Part shown: piece by piece, positions 28,401 to 36,709 of the stretch
How the letters are laid out: each line of letters starts with the position of its first letter
Position numbering within the stretch: the stretch's first letter is position 1
Origin: Chloroflexota bacterium
GTDB lineage: Bacteria > Chloroflexota > Anaerolineae > Aggregatilineales > Phototrophicaceae
Length of the DNA: 64,000 nt
Reading direction: 5' to 3'
Assembly: GCA_026707745.1 (NCBI GenBank)
Contig: JAPOWG010000089.1
Location: 62,001 to 126,000 of the forward strand
Translations under genes and position numbers: made by a program
Notes under the pieces: generated by a model
Seen by the model: only the letters and a program-made list of their open reading frames with translations
Databases searched by the model: none
Told to the model about the DNA's origin: nothing

Positions 28401-28430
28401 AAAGAAAAACCGCCGGCTTCTGCCAGCGGT
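28401..28430 (-). terminator. Rho-independent terminator of the 5'-nucleotidase gene
   Basis: On the minus strand ACCGCTGGC pairs with GCCGGCGGT around a TTCT-type loop, followed by TTTTTCTTT. It lies about 40 nt after the stop codon. Confidence 0.75.
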
Positions 28431-28470
28431 CTTCGCGAATTTTGCTTTATTCCCTCATTTACGAACGCGA

Positions 28471-30060
28471 TCAACCTGCCTGATGCGTGATGCGCCCTTC
28501 CAGCATGGCGCTGATCGGGCTGTTGGCGGTGATGTATTCGGCGACGACCTGATCCAGCGGACTGCCCTGATCGTAGGGACTAATGGCCATTTCGACGAGT
28601 ACCGAGTAGCCATCGCCGCCGGCGCGCATGTAGTCGTTGCTGGCGACATAATAGATAGCGTCGGGATCGAGCGGCGCGTATTCGCCCTCTTGCATCACCT
28701 CGGCGCTGACGATACGGCTACCCGCTGCTTGGGTGGCGTCAAAGGTATAACGCAAGCCCGCAACCTGCGGGAAGCGACCCGCCGCGCCATCGACAATTGG
28801 GTTGCCATCCGCATCCACTTCGACGCGGCTGACGCCATTTTCTAGCGCGGCCAGCACATCAGCCCCGCTCAACTCAAAGGTGCTGATCAAATTGCCGAAT
28901 GGGAGCACAGTCAAAACTTCGCCCAAGGTGACCTCGCCGGCATCAATATCGGCGCGGATACCGCCGCCATTCTGGATGACAATGTCAACGCCGGTTTCTT
29001 CCAACATGGCGTCGGTGATGACATTCCCGAGCAGACATTCTTGGATGCGACAGAGGCGCGGGCTAGTGCCAGTCAGCGCGACAGCAGCCTCGCCGACTGG
29101 AATAGCGCGCAATTCGGCGATTGGTTCCGCCAATTCGGCGATCAGGGCGCTAATGTCCGGATCTGGGCTGATGTAACGGCTGAGCAGAATCGTATCTCCA
29201 TCCCAATCGGTCAGCACGCCGTCGGCGTCAAATTCGACATCCAGTCGTCCCAAATAGACCGTCTTGTCGCTGGCTTGCGTCACGAGAGTCGGCTCGCCGC
29301 TGGCGCTTTCCAGTACGATCGGGTATTCGCCATAGGCGCCGGTATAGGCATTACTGAGCAAGGTGTGGGAGTGGCCGCCGACAACCACATCGACGCCGCT
29401 GACACCCTGGGCGACTTGTAAATCGGCCTCAATGCCAATATGACTGAGCACGATGATCTTGTTGACGCCTTCGGCAAGCATCTTGTCAACTTCGTCCTGG
29501 GTGATGCCGACGAGATCATAGTGGAAGACCAGGAATTCGCTGGGCTTGGCCAGAATCTCGGTTTCCGGCGCGGTCAGTCCGATGATGCCGATGCGCTGGC
29601 CACTGACCTCGAGGATCACGGAGGGTTCGACCAAGCCTGCCAAGTGTGGATCCTCGCTGAAATCGATATTCGCGCTGAGCGACGGCATCTCGAGGCTCTT
29701 GACAAAATCGGCCAATACTTCGCTACCGTCGTCAAATTCGTGGTTGCCCAGGGCGAGGACGTCATAGTCCATGGCGTTCATGATCTGAACGCTGTCCTGT
29801 CCACGATACTGGACGTGGAAAAGCGTTCCCGTGAAGCGGTCGCCGCCGTCCAGCAACAGGTGATTGTCAACCTCGGCGCGGATCTGGTTGACAACTGTGG
29901 CTTGGCGCGCCGCGCCGCCATCGCCGTTGCGTTGCGGCTCATGATGACCATGCACATCGTTCGTGTGCATGATCGTCAACTCGAAGCTGTCGTCTTGCGC
30001 GCCGGCGACGCCGACAAGCAAAATGACCAGGACAAATACACTAATAAGTTTAGGGTACAT
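28471..30060 (-). CDS. Secreted 5'-nucleotidase / cyclic nucleotide phosphodiesterase family protein
   Basis: This 529-aa protein is exported by a signal peptide (ending near VGVAGAQDD). The start ATG 30060 is chosen because GAGGAGA lies 6 nt upstream and the signal peptide begins there. The N-terminal calcineurin-like metallophosphoesterase domain has TIMHTNDVHGHHEP, LLLDGGDRFTG, LALGNHEFDDG and VVGGHSHT. The C-terminal 5'-nucleotidase domain has QNGGGIRADIDAGEVT, LPFGNLISTFELSG and YYVASNDYMRAGGDGY. It likely releases phosphate and nucleosides from extracellular nucleotides (UshA/YfkN-like). Confidence 0.93.
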   Translation of the reverse strand: MYPKLISVFVLVILLVGVAGAQDDSFELTIMHTNDVHGHHEPQRNGDGGAARQATVVNQIRAEVDNHLLLDGGDRFTGTLFHVQYRGQDSVQIMNAMDYDVLALGNHEFDDGSEVLADFVKSLEMPSLSANIDFSEDPHLAGLVEPSVILEVSGQRIGIIGLTAPETEILAKPSEFLVFHYDLVGITQDEVDKMLAEGVNKIIVLSHIGIEADLQVAQGVSGVDVVVGGHSHTLLSNAYTGAYGEYPIVLESASGEPTLVTQASDKTVYLGRLDVEFDADGVLTDWDGDTILLSRYISPDPDISALIAELAEPIAELRAIPVGEAAVALTGTSPRLCRIQECLLGNVITDAMLEETGVDIVIQNGGGIRADIDAGEVTLGEVLTVLPFGNLISTFELSGADVLAALENGVSRVEVDADGNPIVDGAAGRFPQVAGLRYTFDATQAAGSRIVSAEVMQEGEYAPLDPDAIYYVASNDYMRAGGDGYSVLVEMAISPYDQGSPLDQVVAEYITANSPISAMLEGRITHQAG

Positions 30061-30184
30061 TGCATTCTCCTCACTTTTTTGAAAACGGCCCCCCATCGCG
30101 CAGGACACCGTCACGGATTTCTTTGCCATCCGAAATAAAGTCTAACATAGGGATGCGATAGACGGCATTGTGAATATTGTAGAA

Positions 30185-30745
30185 TCAGCGCCGGCTCGGA
30201 TGCTTGATTATCCCGACGACTTGGCGCCACGACGGTTCGGACAAGGGATTGCGCTGGAGGGTCATGCCCAATCGCTCCATCGTCCTTTGAGAAGCTATGT
30301 TGTCTTTTTCGGTTGTGGCCACTACGCGGGCAATACCCAGCTCTCGAAACAGATAGTTCAATAATGCCGCGCCCGCTTCGCTGGCGAATCCCCGTCTTCG
30401 ATAGCGCGGCATGATTCCCCAGAACAGGCCGACCTCTGGACTGAGTAGAGTATCAGCCGCGTCGCCGCCCAGCGCGCCCCAGGCTATGACCGTCGGTACG
30501 ATCCCTACCGAGCCGATAAAATGCCCGTTCGAGCGCGCCTCTACGGCGTAGTCAGCATAAGGCGGCTGCCCAAGTTGAGCCAGTTCGCGGTAGCTGTCGA
30601 TTGTCCATTGCAGCCAATTCACCCCTCTTTGCCGTGGTTCTTGAATGCCGAAGACTTGCGCTCGAAAGCGAAGACAGTCTTCGGCGTCTCGTTCGTGAAA
30701 CTGCCGAATGCGCAGTCGTTCGGTTCGCAAGTCGATGGGCTTCAT
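30185..30745 (-). CDS. GNAT family N-acetyltransferase (RimJ/RimL-like)
   Basis: This 186-aa protein fits the Acetyltransf_3 pattern: opening LRTERLRIRQFHERDAEDCL, a central strand GSVGIVPTVIAWG, the acetyl-CoA loop RYRRRGFASEAGAALLNYLF, and LGIARVVATTEKDNIASQRTMERLGM. The acceptor (protein N-terminus or small amine) is unknown. It lies on the same strand as the SDR gene upstream, 16 nt apart. Confidence 0.87.
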   Translation of the reverse strand: MKPIDLRTERLRIRQFHERDAEDCLRFRAQVFGIQEPRQRGVNWLQWTIDSYRELAQLGQPPYADYAVEARSNGHFIGSVGIVPTVIAWGALGGDAADTLLSPEVGLFWGIMPRYRRRGFASEAGAALLNYLFRELGIARVVATTEKDNIASQRTMERLGMTLQRNPLSEPSWRQVVGIIKHPSRR

Positions 30746-30761
30746 GTATTAGAAGGAGTCA

Positions 30762-31520
30762 TCATGTACGCAAGTACGAGGCGCCGTTGACGTCCACGAT
30801 ACAGCCTGTGGAAAACTCCGCGCCCGCCGATGCCAGGAAAAGAGCGACGTAGGCCACGTCTTCCGGCTTGGCGACGCGCCCAAGCGGGGATTGATTCCTG
30901 ATCTCGTCGCCCTCCGGTTGCGCCAGCCGTTCGGCCGCCATATCCGTCTCTACGAAACCGGGCGCAACCGTGCCAATGAATATGTTGTGGGGCCCCAGCA
31001 ACTGCGCTAGAGATTGTCCCATACTGTTCAGGCCGGCTTTACTGGCGCCATAGGCCACCGCCGTCGGCTCCCCGCGGAATGCGCCCCGCGACGAAATATT
31101 GACAATTCGCCCGCCGCCGCGTCCGATCATCTTTTGAGCGACACAATAGGTGAGGTTGGCAGGGCCGAGCAAGTTGACTGATATGACGCGTTGAAAATGC
31201 GCTTGCCACTCCTTGTAGCCGACGTCGGTGAGCGGTCTCTCCTCGTAGATGCCGGCATTGTTGATCAAGATATCGATGCCTCCCATCTGCGTCACGACCG
31301 AATCGACCAGGGATTGTACAGCGGCGGGATCTGACAGATCGGCTTGGAAGGTCTTGTGGCCGCGCCCAGAAAGCGCACTAAGCGTCTTTCTCGCCGCGTC
31401 AGCGTTCTGCTTGTAATGGATAGCTACTGTGCCACCCCTTTCGGCGAATTGCCGGGAAATTTCTCGTCCGATTCCGCGAGAAGCGCCAGTGACGAGTACG
31501 ACTTTGTCAGTAAACCGCAT
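30762..31520 (-). CDS. SDR-family oxidoreductase (FabG-like)
   Basis: A 252-aa classical short-chain dehydrogenase. The cofactor motif is TGASRGIG (about 12-19), with NNAG near 87, the catalytic Ser in VNISSRG, and Tyr/Lys in YGASKAG. The PGFVETDMA segment and C-terminal TGCIVDVNG are typical of FabG-like enzymes. The substrate cannot be inferred. It probably forms a transcription unit with the GNAT gene. Confidence 0.9.
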   Translation of the reverse strand: MRFTDKVVLVTGASRGIGREISRQFAERGGTVAIHYKQNADAARKTLSALSGRGHKTFQADLSDPAAVQSLVDSVVTQMGGIDILINNAGIYEERPLTDVGYKEWQAHFQRVISVNLLGPANLTYCVAQKMIGRGGGRIVNISSRGAFRGEPTAVAYGASKAGLNSMGQSLAQLLGPHNIFIGTVAPGFVETDMAAERLAQPEGDEIRNQSPLGRVAKPEDVAYVALFLASAGAEFSTGCIVDVNGASYLRT

Positions 31521-31593
31521 GAGATCCGTCTTTCTTGCACAGGAACGACAGACTTAGATTATATATAGGCGAGCGTTTTCTTCCATTGCGACG

Positions 31594-31627
31594 AAAAAAA
31601 GTCCCTCCATGTCGCGTCATGGAGGGA
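31594..31627 (-). terminator. Rho-independent terminator of the beta-helix/SH3 gene
   Basis: A perfect 10-bp stem (TCCCTCCATG with its complement, loop of 6 nt, 31602-31627) is followed on the minus strand by seven T residues (31594-31600). It lies 22 nt after the stop. Confidence 0.92.
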
Positions 31628-31649
31628 ACGAGAGAGCAGTTGCCAAAGG

Positions 31650-33449
31650 CTACTGACAGGTGTCTGTTGTCGTGACGTAGTCGGCGCTGATCCAACCGAC
31701 GATCCCGTAATAGTCGATTTTGAACCATGCTGCGGTACGCGTACTGGACGAAAGACTGACGTCGTTCAACAGCACGGCCAGTACCGTATCGCCGGCAGGC
31801 TCGTTGCGCACATTGAGAATGTCGGTGGTCGTAACGGTGCAATCGGTCAGCGGGACTTCCGCGTTGGCAGCCGCTTCGGTAGACAAGAAATCTTGATTCA
31901 TCAAAACCGCTGTGCCTTCACGATCGACATCCGCGCAACGCCAGTCTCCGTCGGTGGCTGTGGACAAGGGAATGATCGTACGTGGCGAGGTTGCGGCGTC
32001 GAGCAAGATGATCGTGCCGGTATCCTGGAAGCAGATCCTCAAGCCGCTTTCGGGCACGTATCCCCAGAGATCTATCGCCTTTTTGAAGCCATAGTCAATG
32101 ATGACTTGGTTCCCGACGCCAGCTGCATCTCTTTCCTGGCATTGGGTTCCGCTAACATAACCGGTCACCGTTACGCCAGCTGGCAACGATTCGCAAGTGG
32201 GCGTTGCGGTTGCTCGCACCGTCTGTGATCCAGACGACGCCGTAGAATCATCCTCTGTGTCGGTGGTGGCTGTGTTTGCCACTGCGCTTTGGATCTGGAA
32301 GGCAAACGATCCCGCCAAGTATTCGGAGGCGCCAATATCGCAGAGCCCCTCCAGGCGTGCGAGTCCGCGTTGGTCTTCCAGCAAGCACTTGCCTGTGTTT
32401 CCGCTATCAATCGCTGGGCTGGCCTCCTGCAGTACATAATAAACCGGTAATCCGGCCAGTTTGAGCAGCATCGGATCTTTCACCAATTCCTCGTGCCCGC
32501 AGGAACCGTCTTGAATCAGATTGCCTATGTTGCTGTTCAAAGTGCCCGAACAATCTTCCTTGATATTGCCGCTCAGGATGCTGTTATACAAATGGAGCAA
32601 CGCGTTGTCGTAAATTCCGCCGCCTGTCTCCGCGCTGTTATCGACAATCGTCACATGGGTAAGGGTCGCGGTTCCCGCATTGTAGATAGCGCCGCCCTTG
32701 TCGGCCGCGCTGTTTTCAGCGAACGACGTATTGGTGATCGTTGCGATTCCGCTGTTGACGTACAAGCCCGCGCCGTCATCTGTCGCGCTATTCGAGTCGA
32801 AACCGCTTTTGTCGATTAGCAGACTGTTCTCTTCTCCGCCGATAAAATAGATGCCGGCGCCCGAAACCGCTTCATCGGTGCCAGCCGTATTTGCGCTTAT
32901 GGCGCTATTGGTGATAACGATATCGCTGGCCTCGGCATAGATACCGGCGCCGTGGCTCGCTGACGCGCTATTGGAGATAACGCTATTGTTCATTGAAAGG
33001 GAACCATTGCTGACATAGATTGCGCCGCCATTCGCTTCGCTGGAACCAGCGGTCATCGTCAGATTCATGACCTCGAGCGAGCCGCCGTCAACATTAAAGA
33101 TCTGATAGCTATCGTCCCCGTTTATCACGAACCCGGCCCCATCAACAATGACTTCGGAGGTGATGCTCAAAGTCGACGTTAGCGTAATCGTACCTTCTTC
33201 AGTACCCGTCAAATCAATCGTGATCGTATCGGCGCCGGTCTGCTCTGCGTCGACGGCGTCGTCTCCGTCTTCGCAACTATTCAACGGCTCAACTTGTTCT
33301 TCCCCATTTGCGGACAGGACCGCGTTGTACAAACTGCAGTCTTCATCGACCGTGATATCGGCGGCCAATGCTCGACCCAAGGGCAATAGCAGCAACGCAG
33401 TTACCAGGAAAAGCCAAATGTGTTTGGATTTCAATCTAGGTCGGATCAC
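31650..33449 (-). CDS. Secreted beta-helix protein with cysteine module and C-terminal SH3 domain
   Basis: This 599-aa protein has a signal peptide (WLFLVTALLLLPLGRALAA). Residues about 35-375 form a right-handed parallel beta-helix, seen as repeated NGGAIY/GAGIY/GAGLY/GGAIYN turns with Asn-Ser ladders, of the kind used by polysaccharide-binding or adhesin-like proteins. Residues about 415-520 carry the same four-cysteine module as the two FN3/SH3 proteins (CESLPAGV, GTQCQERD, RICFQD, WRCADVD), and about 530-599 is an SH3 domain (TDILNVRNEPAGD, GIVGWISADYV). It is probably surface-exposed; the ligand is unknown. Confidence 0.83.
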   Translation of the reverse strand: MIRPRLKSKHIWLFLVTALLLLPLGRALAADITVDEDCSLYNAVLSANGEEQVEPLNSCEDGDDAVDAEQTGADTITIDLTGTEEGTITLTSTLSITSEVIVDGAGFVINGDDSYQIFNVDGGSLEVMNLTMTAGSSEANGGAIYVSNGSLSMNNSVISNSASASHGAGIYAEASDIVITNSAISANTAGTDEAVSGAGIYFIGGEENSLLIDKSGFDSNSATDDGAGLYVNSGIATITNTSFAENSAADKGGAIYNAGTATLTHVTIVDNSAETGGGIYDNALLHLYNSILSGNIKEDCSGTLNSNIGNLIQDGSCGHEELVKDPMLLKLAGLPVYYVLQEASPAIDSGNTGKCLLEDQRGLARLEGLCDIGASEYLAGSFAFQIQSAVANTATTDTEDDSTASSGSQTVRATATPTCESLPAGVTVTGYVSGTQCQERDAAGVGNQVIIDYGFKKAIDLWGYVPESGLRICFQDTGTIILLDAATSPRTIIPLSTATDGDWRCADVDREGTAVLMNQDFLSTEAAANAEVPLTDCTVTTTDILNVRNEPAGDTVLAVLLNDVSLSSSTRTAAWFKIDYYGIVGWISADYVTTTDTCQ

Positions 33450-33653
33450 ATCTCGTTCCTGTCCACATCATCAACAAATGGCAACGGAGTCCCCACTATT
33501 TCAGTTTCCCCCGCGCACTCAATCTACACTTGTTATATACGATTTCAGGTAGATGACAAACGAATAAGAGGCCTATTTGCGTTGCTGTGGCAAATACTAG
33601 AGGCGGTTAAACATTGTTGTCGGGTCGCTGAAGACGACCAATCCGGGGCTACG

Positions 33654-34232
33654 CTAAGACGAGCTTGCCATCTTTCGTACCAACTCAAGAGTCATCAGCG
33701 CGTCGCCTAGCGCATTATGGGCATTGCCTGCAGCGATGCTCTCTTGCGCCAGAGCGCTAGTCAACTTGTGCCATACGTAGCCGCGACCCTGTCCGCTGCG
33801 CTTGCCTTTGAACTTTGCATACTGTTTCATGGCGCAGTCTCGTTTGCCGATGCGAATATCGGGCAAGCGATAACGCGCGACAGTTTGCTGCAGCATACGC
33901 CAATCAAAATCCATGTTGTAGGCGATAACAGTTTCTCCCGCCAACAAGCTCGATAGTCTGATGTAAAGGCTGCTAAAAATCGGTGAATTGATCACGTCAT
34001 CGTCCGTGATACCGTGTATTCTGGCTGCGCCCGACGGGATCGGAATGCTTGGTCTGATCAATTGGTCCAAAACCGCATTGCCATCCGCGTCAACAATGCC
34101 GATTTGTATGATCTCGTCGCGTTCGCCGAGACCGGTGGTTTCGGTATCCAGCACGTAAAAGTTGCGCGCCAAAAGGTTTTGAGCCCATTGAATCGCCTGT
34201 CGGCGATGAGAAGGATTGTAATGCCTGGTCAT
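33654..34232 (-). CDS. DnaQ-like 3'-5' exonuclease (DEDDh)
   Basis: A 192-aa exonuclease of the DNA polymerase III epsilon type. It has ExoI VLDTETTGLG (Asp/Glu), the IHGITDDDV stretch, the ExoII asparagine-aspartate pair in AYNMDFDW, and ExoIII HNALGDALMTLEL (His and Asp). All DEDDh residues are visible. There is no polymerase-binding tail, so it may act in repair or RNA trimming rather than as the replicative proofreader. Confidence 0.88.
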   Translation of the reverse strand: MTRHYNPSHRRQAIQWAQNLLARNFYVLDTETTGLGERDEIIQIGIVDADGNAVLDQLIRPSIPIPSGAARIHGITDDDVINSPIFSSLYIRLSSLLAGETVIAYNMDFDWRMLQQTVARYRLPDIRIGKRDCAMKQYAKFKGKRSGQGRGYVWHKLTSALAQESIAAGNAHNALGDALMTLELVRKMASSS

Positions 34233-34416
34233 AGCTGCGCCACTCTCGGATTCCCGCCTGCATTATATCACAGCCGCGCGACCTTCCTAAGCGCCTCCGC
34301 GAACCGATGTCTCCCCACTGTAATGGGCGAAGTCAAGTGAGGACACGCCCCAGACTTTATCGACCTGTATTGCCCCGTATAGAACTCTGTTTGTCAATTC
34401 AGTTGATGCGCGGGGC

Positions 34417-34445
34417 TTGCATTCTCGGCAAGCTTGTGATAAGCT
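34417..34445 (+). promoter_or_regulatory. Extended -10 promoter of the candidate small RNA
   Basis: TTGCAT (34417-34422), exactly 17 nt, TAAGCT (34440-34445) preceded by TGA (34437-34439), giving an extended -10. The same -10 hexamer is used by the FN3/SH3 copy A gene. A start of transcription near 34452 is expected. Confidence 0.6.
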
Positions 34446-34483
34446 CCGTTTATCGTCGGCTGAGTAAAGGAGGTGATCAAATA

Positions 34484-34513
34484 ATGAACGGTGATAAGGG
34501 GGTTGCCCTCTAA
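34484..34513 (+). CDS. Nine-residue ORF MNGDKGVAL with an ideal ribosome-binding site
   Basis: The ORF starts 10 nt after GGAGG within a 13-nt anti-SD complement and ends in TAA. The ORF lies inside the candidate small RNA. It may be a leader-type peptide or only a ribosome docking site; no homologue is recognised. Confidence 0.35.
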   Translation: MNGDKGVAL

Positions 34514-34587
34514 CCCATTCACACCTCTTAGGGAAGCTCCGTTAGGGGGTACTCCCGACTAACCGCAAGACTGTTAATTCGACAGTC

Positions 34588-34621
34588 AAAGGACCGCAGA
34601 CTAATCCTCTGGGGTCCTTTT
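34588..34621 (+). terminator. Terminator of the candidate small RNA
   Basis: AAAGGACC (34588-34595) pairs with GGTCCTTT (34613-34620), with an inner CAGA/TCTG pairing, ending in a short T run. Because the stem is symmetrical with an A run on the other side, it may also stop the convergent GNAT gene, whose last codons it overlaps. Confidence 0.7.
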
Positions 34622-35206
34622 CATTTCTTGAGAAGATCCTCCCGCGCAACTTCGGTCCGGTGATGAGCTTGGACAATAGTCCGCGCGAATGATGGCGTAC
34701 CAGACGGCATCTTTGTATTCTTCCCGATGCAGAAGCGCCTGTCGGCGCCTGCCTTCACAGCGCATATCCGCCTTTTGCATCACGCGTCCCGAAGCCGCGT
34801 TATGGTCCAGATGGCCTGCCTCAATGCGATTGAGCTCGAGTTGCTCGAATCCAAAACGAATCAGCAACCGCAAGGCCGCCGTCGCCAGCCCGCGCCCCCA
34901 AAAGGGCTTGCCGATCCAGTAACCGACCGTGGCGCTGTTGTGCCTTGCTTCGGGATGGATGCCCATGGCGCCGACAACCGCGTCAGTCGCTTTGTCTACG
35001 ATGGCAAATACATAGGCTTCGTCCGTCGACCACTGCTCCCGAACCCGGTCGACAAACTCCTGTGCTGCTTCCCGCGAGTAGGGGTGAGGGACGAAAGTGT
35101 TTTCCGCGATTTCCTTGGCGCTCGCGAACTCGAAGACCGGCGCGACGTCCGCCGGTTCAAAAGGCCGCATTTTGACTAATTCATTTGCCAGTACCAGGGG
35201 TTCCAT
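34601..35206 (-). CDS. GNAT family N-acetyltransferase (RimJ/RimL-like)
   Basis: This 201-aa protein from ATG 35206 matches the Acetyltransf_3 pattern: KMRPFEPADVAPVFEFASA, VGAMGIHPEARHNSATVGYW, the acetyl-CoA loop GRGLATAALRLLIRFGF, and LNRIEAGHLDHNAASGRVM. The start follows the htrA-like stop by 11 nt with AGGAC upstream, so translation may be coupled. The C-terminal tail is short and unconserved, and it runs into the terminator hairpin. Confidence 0.85.
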   Translation of the reverse strand: MEPLVLANELVKMRPFEPADVAPVFEFASAKEIAENTFVPHPYSREAAQEFVDRVREQWSTDEAYVFAIVDKATDAVVGAMGIHPEARHNSATVGYWIGKPFWGRGLATAALRLLIRFGFEQLELNRIEAGHLDHNAASGRVMQKADMRCEGRRRQALLHREEYKDAVWYAIIRADYCPSSSPDRSCAGGSSQEMKRTPED

Positions 35207-35217
35207 GATGTTCTGTC

Positions 35218-36510
35218 CTAGGCCGTCGAGTCGCAATCTAAAGTCGGGCGATTGTCCTTTGGTCTCGGTTGCAGCGTAAGCTGCGCTTTGAAGGTTCGCT
35301 TTTCGCGTATGACCAACAACTCTATTTCGTCGCCCGGGACTGTGTTTTGGATCAAGTAGGCATTCAGGTCATCCAGATTCTTGATGTGATAGTCATTGAT
35401 AGCGACGATGAGATCGCCTCCTGAACAGACCGCTTGTCCACGGACCTCAATGATCTCATGTCCGCCGCGCAATCCAGCCAGAGCCGCTGGGGATCCTCGC
35501 GTCACCCCCTTTAGCAACACGCCGCGCTCTACCGTCAATCCCAGCGCCTCGCTCAAACCCGCGACGCCGAATCCGCCGTCTTCTGGCATGACCGAAAGAC
35601 CCATCCAGGCATAATCCACGCGGCCGCGCTCTATCAACTCCGGCACGACGCGGCGCATGGTATCGGCCGGCACGGCAAAACCGACGCCTTGGAATACGCC
35701 ATTGTCCGAGCGAATAGCCGTCGTAATGCCAATCGCTTGGCCGCTCGAATCCAACAAAGGACCGCCAGACGTGCCCGGGTTGATCGGTGTATCGATTTGG
35801 ATGATCGAAGGGTTGTCAAATCCGGGCATTTGCGGGCCGTCGATCAACTCGGCCGAGCGCAGAGATCTCCCCAACCCGCTGACAATACCCATCGTCATGG
35901 AATTGTTCAAGCCGAATGGACTGCCAATGGAAATGGCGAGTTGCCCCACTTTTAAGTTGGCGGACTCGCCGATCTCCAGCGGCGTCAAACGTTCCTGCGC
36001 CGTTTCAATCTTGAGCACCGCCAGGTCGCTGAAGCTGTCCAGTCCCTGAAGCCGGGCATCGGTCACCCAGGCGTTATGCAAAGTCACGGTAATGGAATCC
36101 GCGTCTTTAACCAGATGGGCGTTTGTGACAACATGCCCCATGCGGTCGTATACGAAGCCGGATCCCCGTCGCTTTTCTTCAGCGCCGCTGCCTGCAACCG
36201 TGAAAGCGCTCTCCACATTGACGACGGAGGGGCTGGCGCGTTCATAGATTTCAGTGAGCAGTGCGGATTCGGCGTCCCCCGCCGCGAAGATGTCCGGCGC
36301 CGGCGTCAAGGTAGCGCCAGCAAGCTCCCCCCCCGCTGGTTGTGGAAAAACGCTGTCTTCATTGTCTACATCGTCTACATCGGCGCTCAAACCTTGCAGG
36401 GCGCTGCAGGACGACAGCAACGCGACCGCAACCAGGTATAGCATTGCGCGATCAATTGACCGTGACCTGTGCTGCAATTCGCCGAAGCCAGGGGGCTGGG
36501 CGCCATCCAT
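35218..36510 (-). CDS. HtrA/DegP-like serine protease with PDZ domain, lipoprotein-like
   Basis: This 430-aa protein starts at ATG 36510 with AGGAGG 4 nt upstream. A hydrophobic run ending LLSSCSALQG looks like a lipobox, so the protein is likely anchored outside the membrane. The trypsin-like domain has the triad His in VVTNAHLV, Asp in SFSDLAVLKIE and Ser in NPGTSGGPLL. One C-terminal PDZ domain follows (VERGVLLKGVTRGSPAALAGLRGGHEI). It serves envelope protein quality control. A GTG start at 36747 would add 79 residues with no signal features. Confidence 0.92.
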   Translation of the reverse strand: MDGAQPPGFGELQHRSRSIDRAMLYLVAVALLSSCSALQGLSADVDDVDNEDSVFPQPAGGELAGATLTPAPDIFAAGDAESALLTEIYERASPSVVNVESAFTVAGSGAEEKRRGSGFVYDRMGHVVTNAHLVKDADSITVTLHNAWVTDARLQGLDSFSDLAVLKIETAQERLTPLEIGESANLKVGQLAISIGSPFGLNNSMTMGIVSGLGRSLRSAELIDGPQMPGFDNPSIIQIDTPINPGTSGGPLLDSSGQAIGITTAIRSDNGVFQGVGFAVPADTMRRVVPELIERGRVDYAWMGLSVMPEDGGFGVAGLSEALGLTVERGVLLKGVTRGSPAALAGLRGGHEIIEVRGQAVCSGGDLIVAINDYHIKNLDDLNAYLIQNTVPGDEIELLVIREKRTFKAQLTLQPRPKDNRPTLDCDSTA

Positions 36511-36709
36511 ACGCCCTCCTGTCCTCGGCGCAGAAGGTCCGGCCGGGCGCTTTAGCCCGAATAGAGTGACCAAACAGAAAATTGCTTTGAGGAAAGTTTT
36601 CATCATTGGGCCAGCGACAGGGCAATGGAAACCCGTGATGCAAAACATTAAGGACCTGCTTTTAGTGTCATCCAGCCTATCTCCCGGCGAAGGCGCTAGC
36701 GCCCTCCCG

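Larger units (their letters stand above)
34452..34622 (+). ncRNA. Candidate structured small RNA with tiny ORF
   Basis: About 170 nt bounded by an extended -10 promoter and a terminator. It starts with AAAGGAGGTGATC (34466-34478), a 13-nt perfect complement of the conserved 16S rRNA 3' tail. The ORF MNGDKGVAL follows, then four hairpins: GGGTT/AACCC (34500-34516), GTTAG/CTAAC with inner GGG/CCC (34541-34563), GACTGT/ACAGTC (34569-34587), and the terminator AAAGGACC/GGTCCTTT (34588-34621). An alternative pairing of AGGAGGTG with CACCTCTT (34522-34529) would hide the ribosome site. Both neighbours are on the minus strand, so it is not the leader of a gene. Confidence 0.55.
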
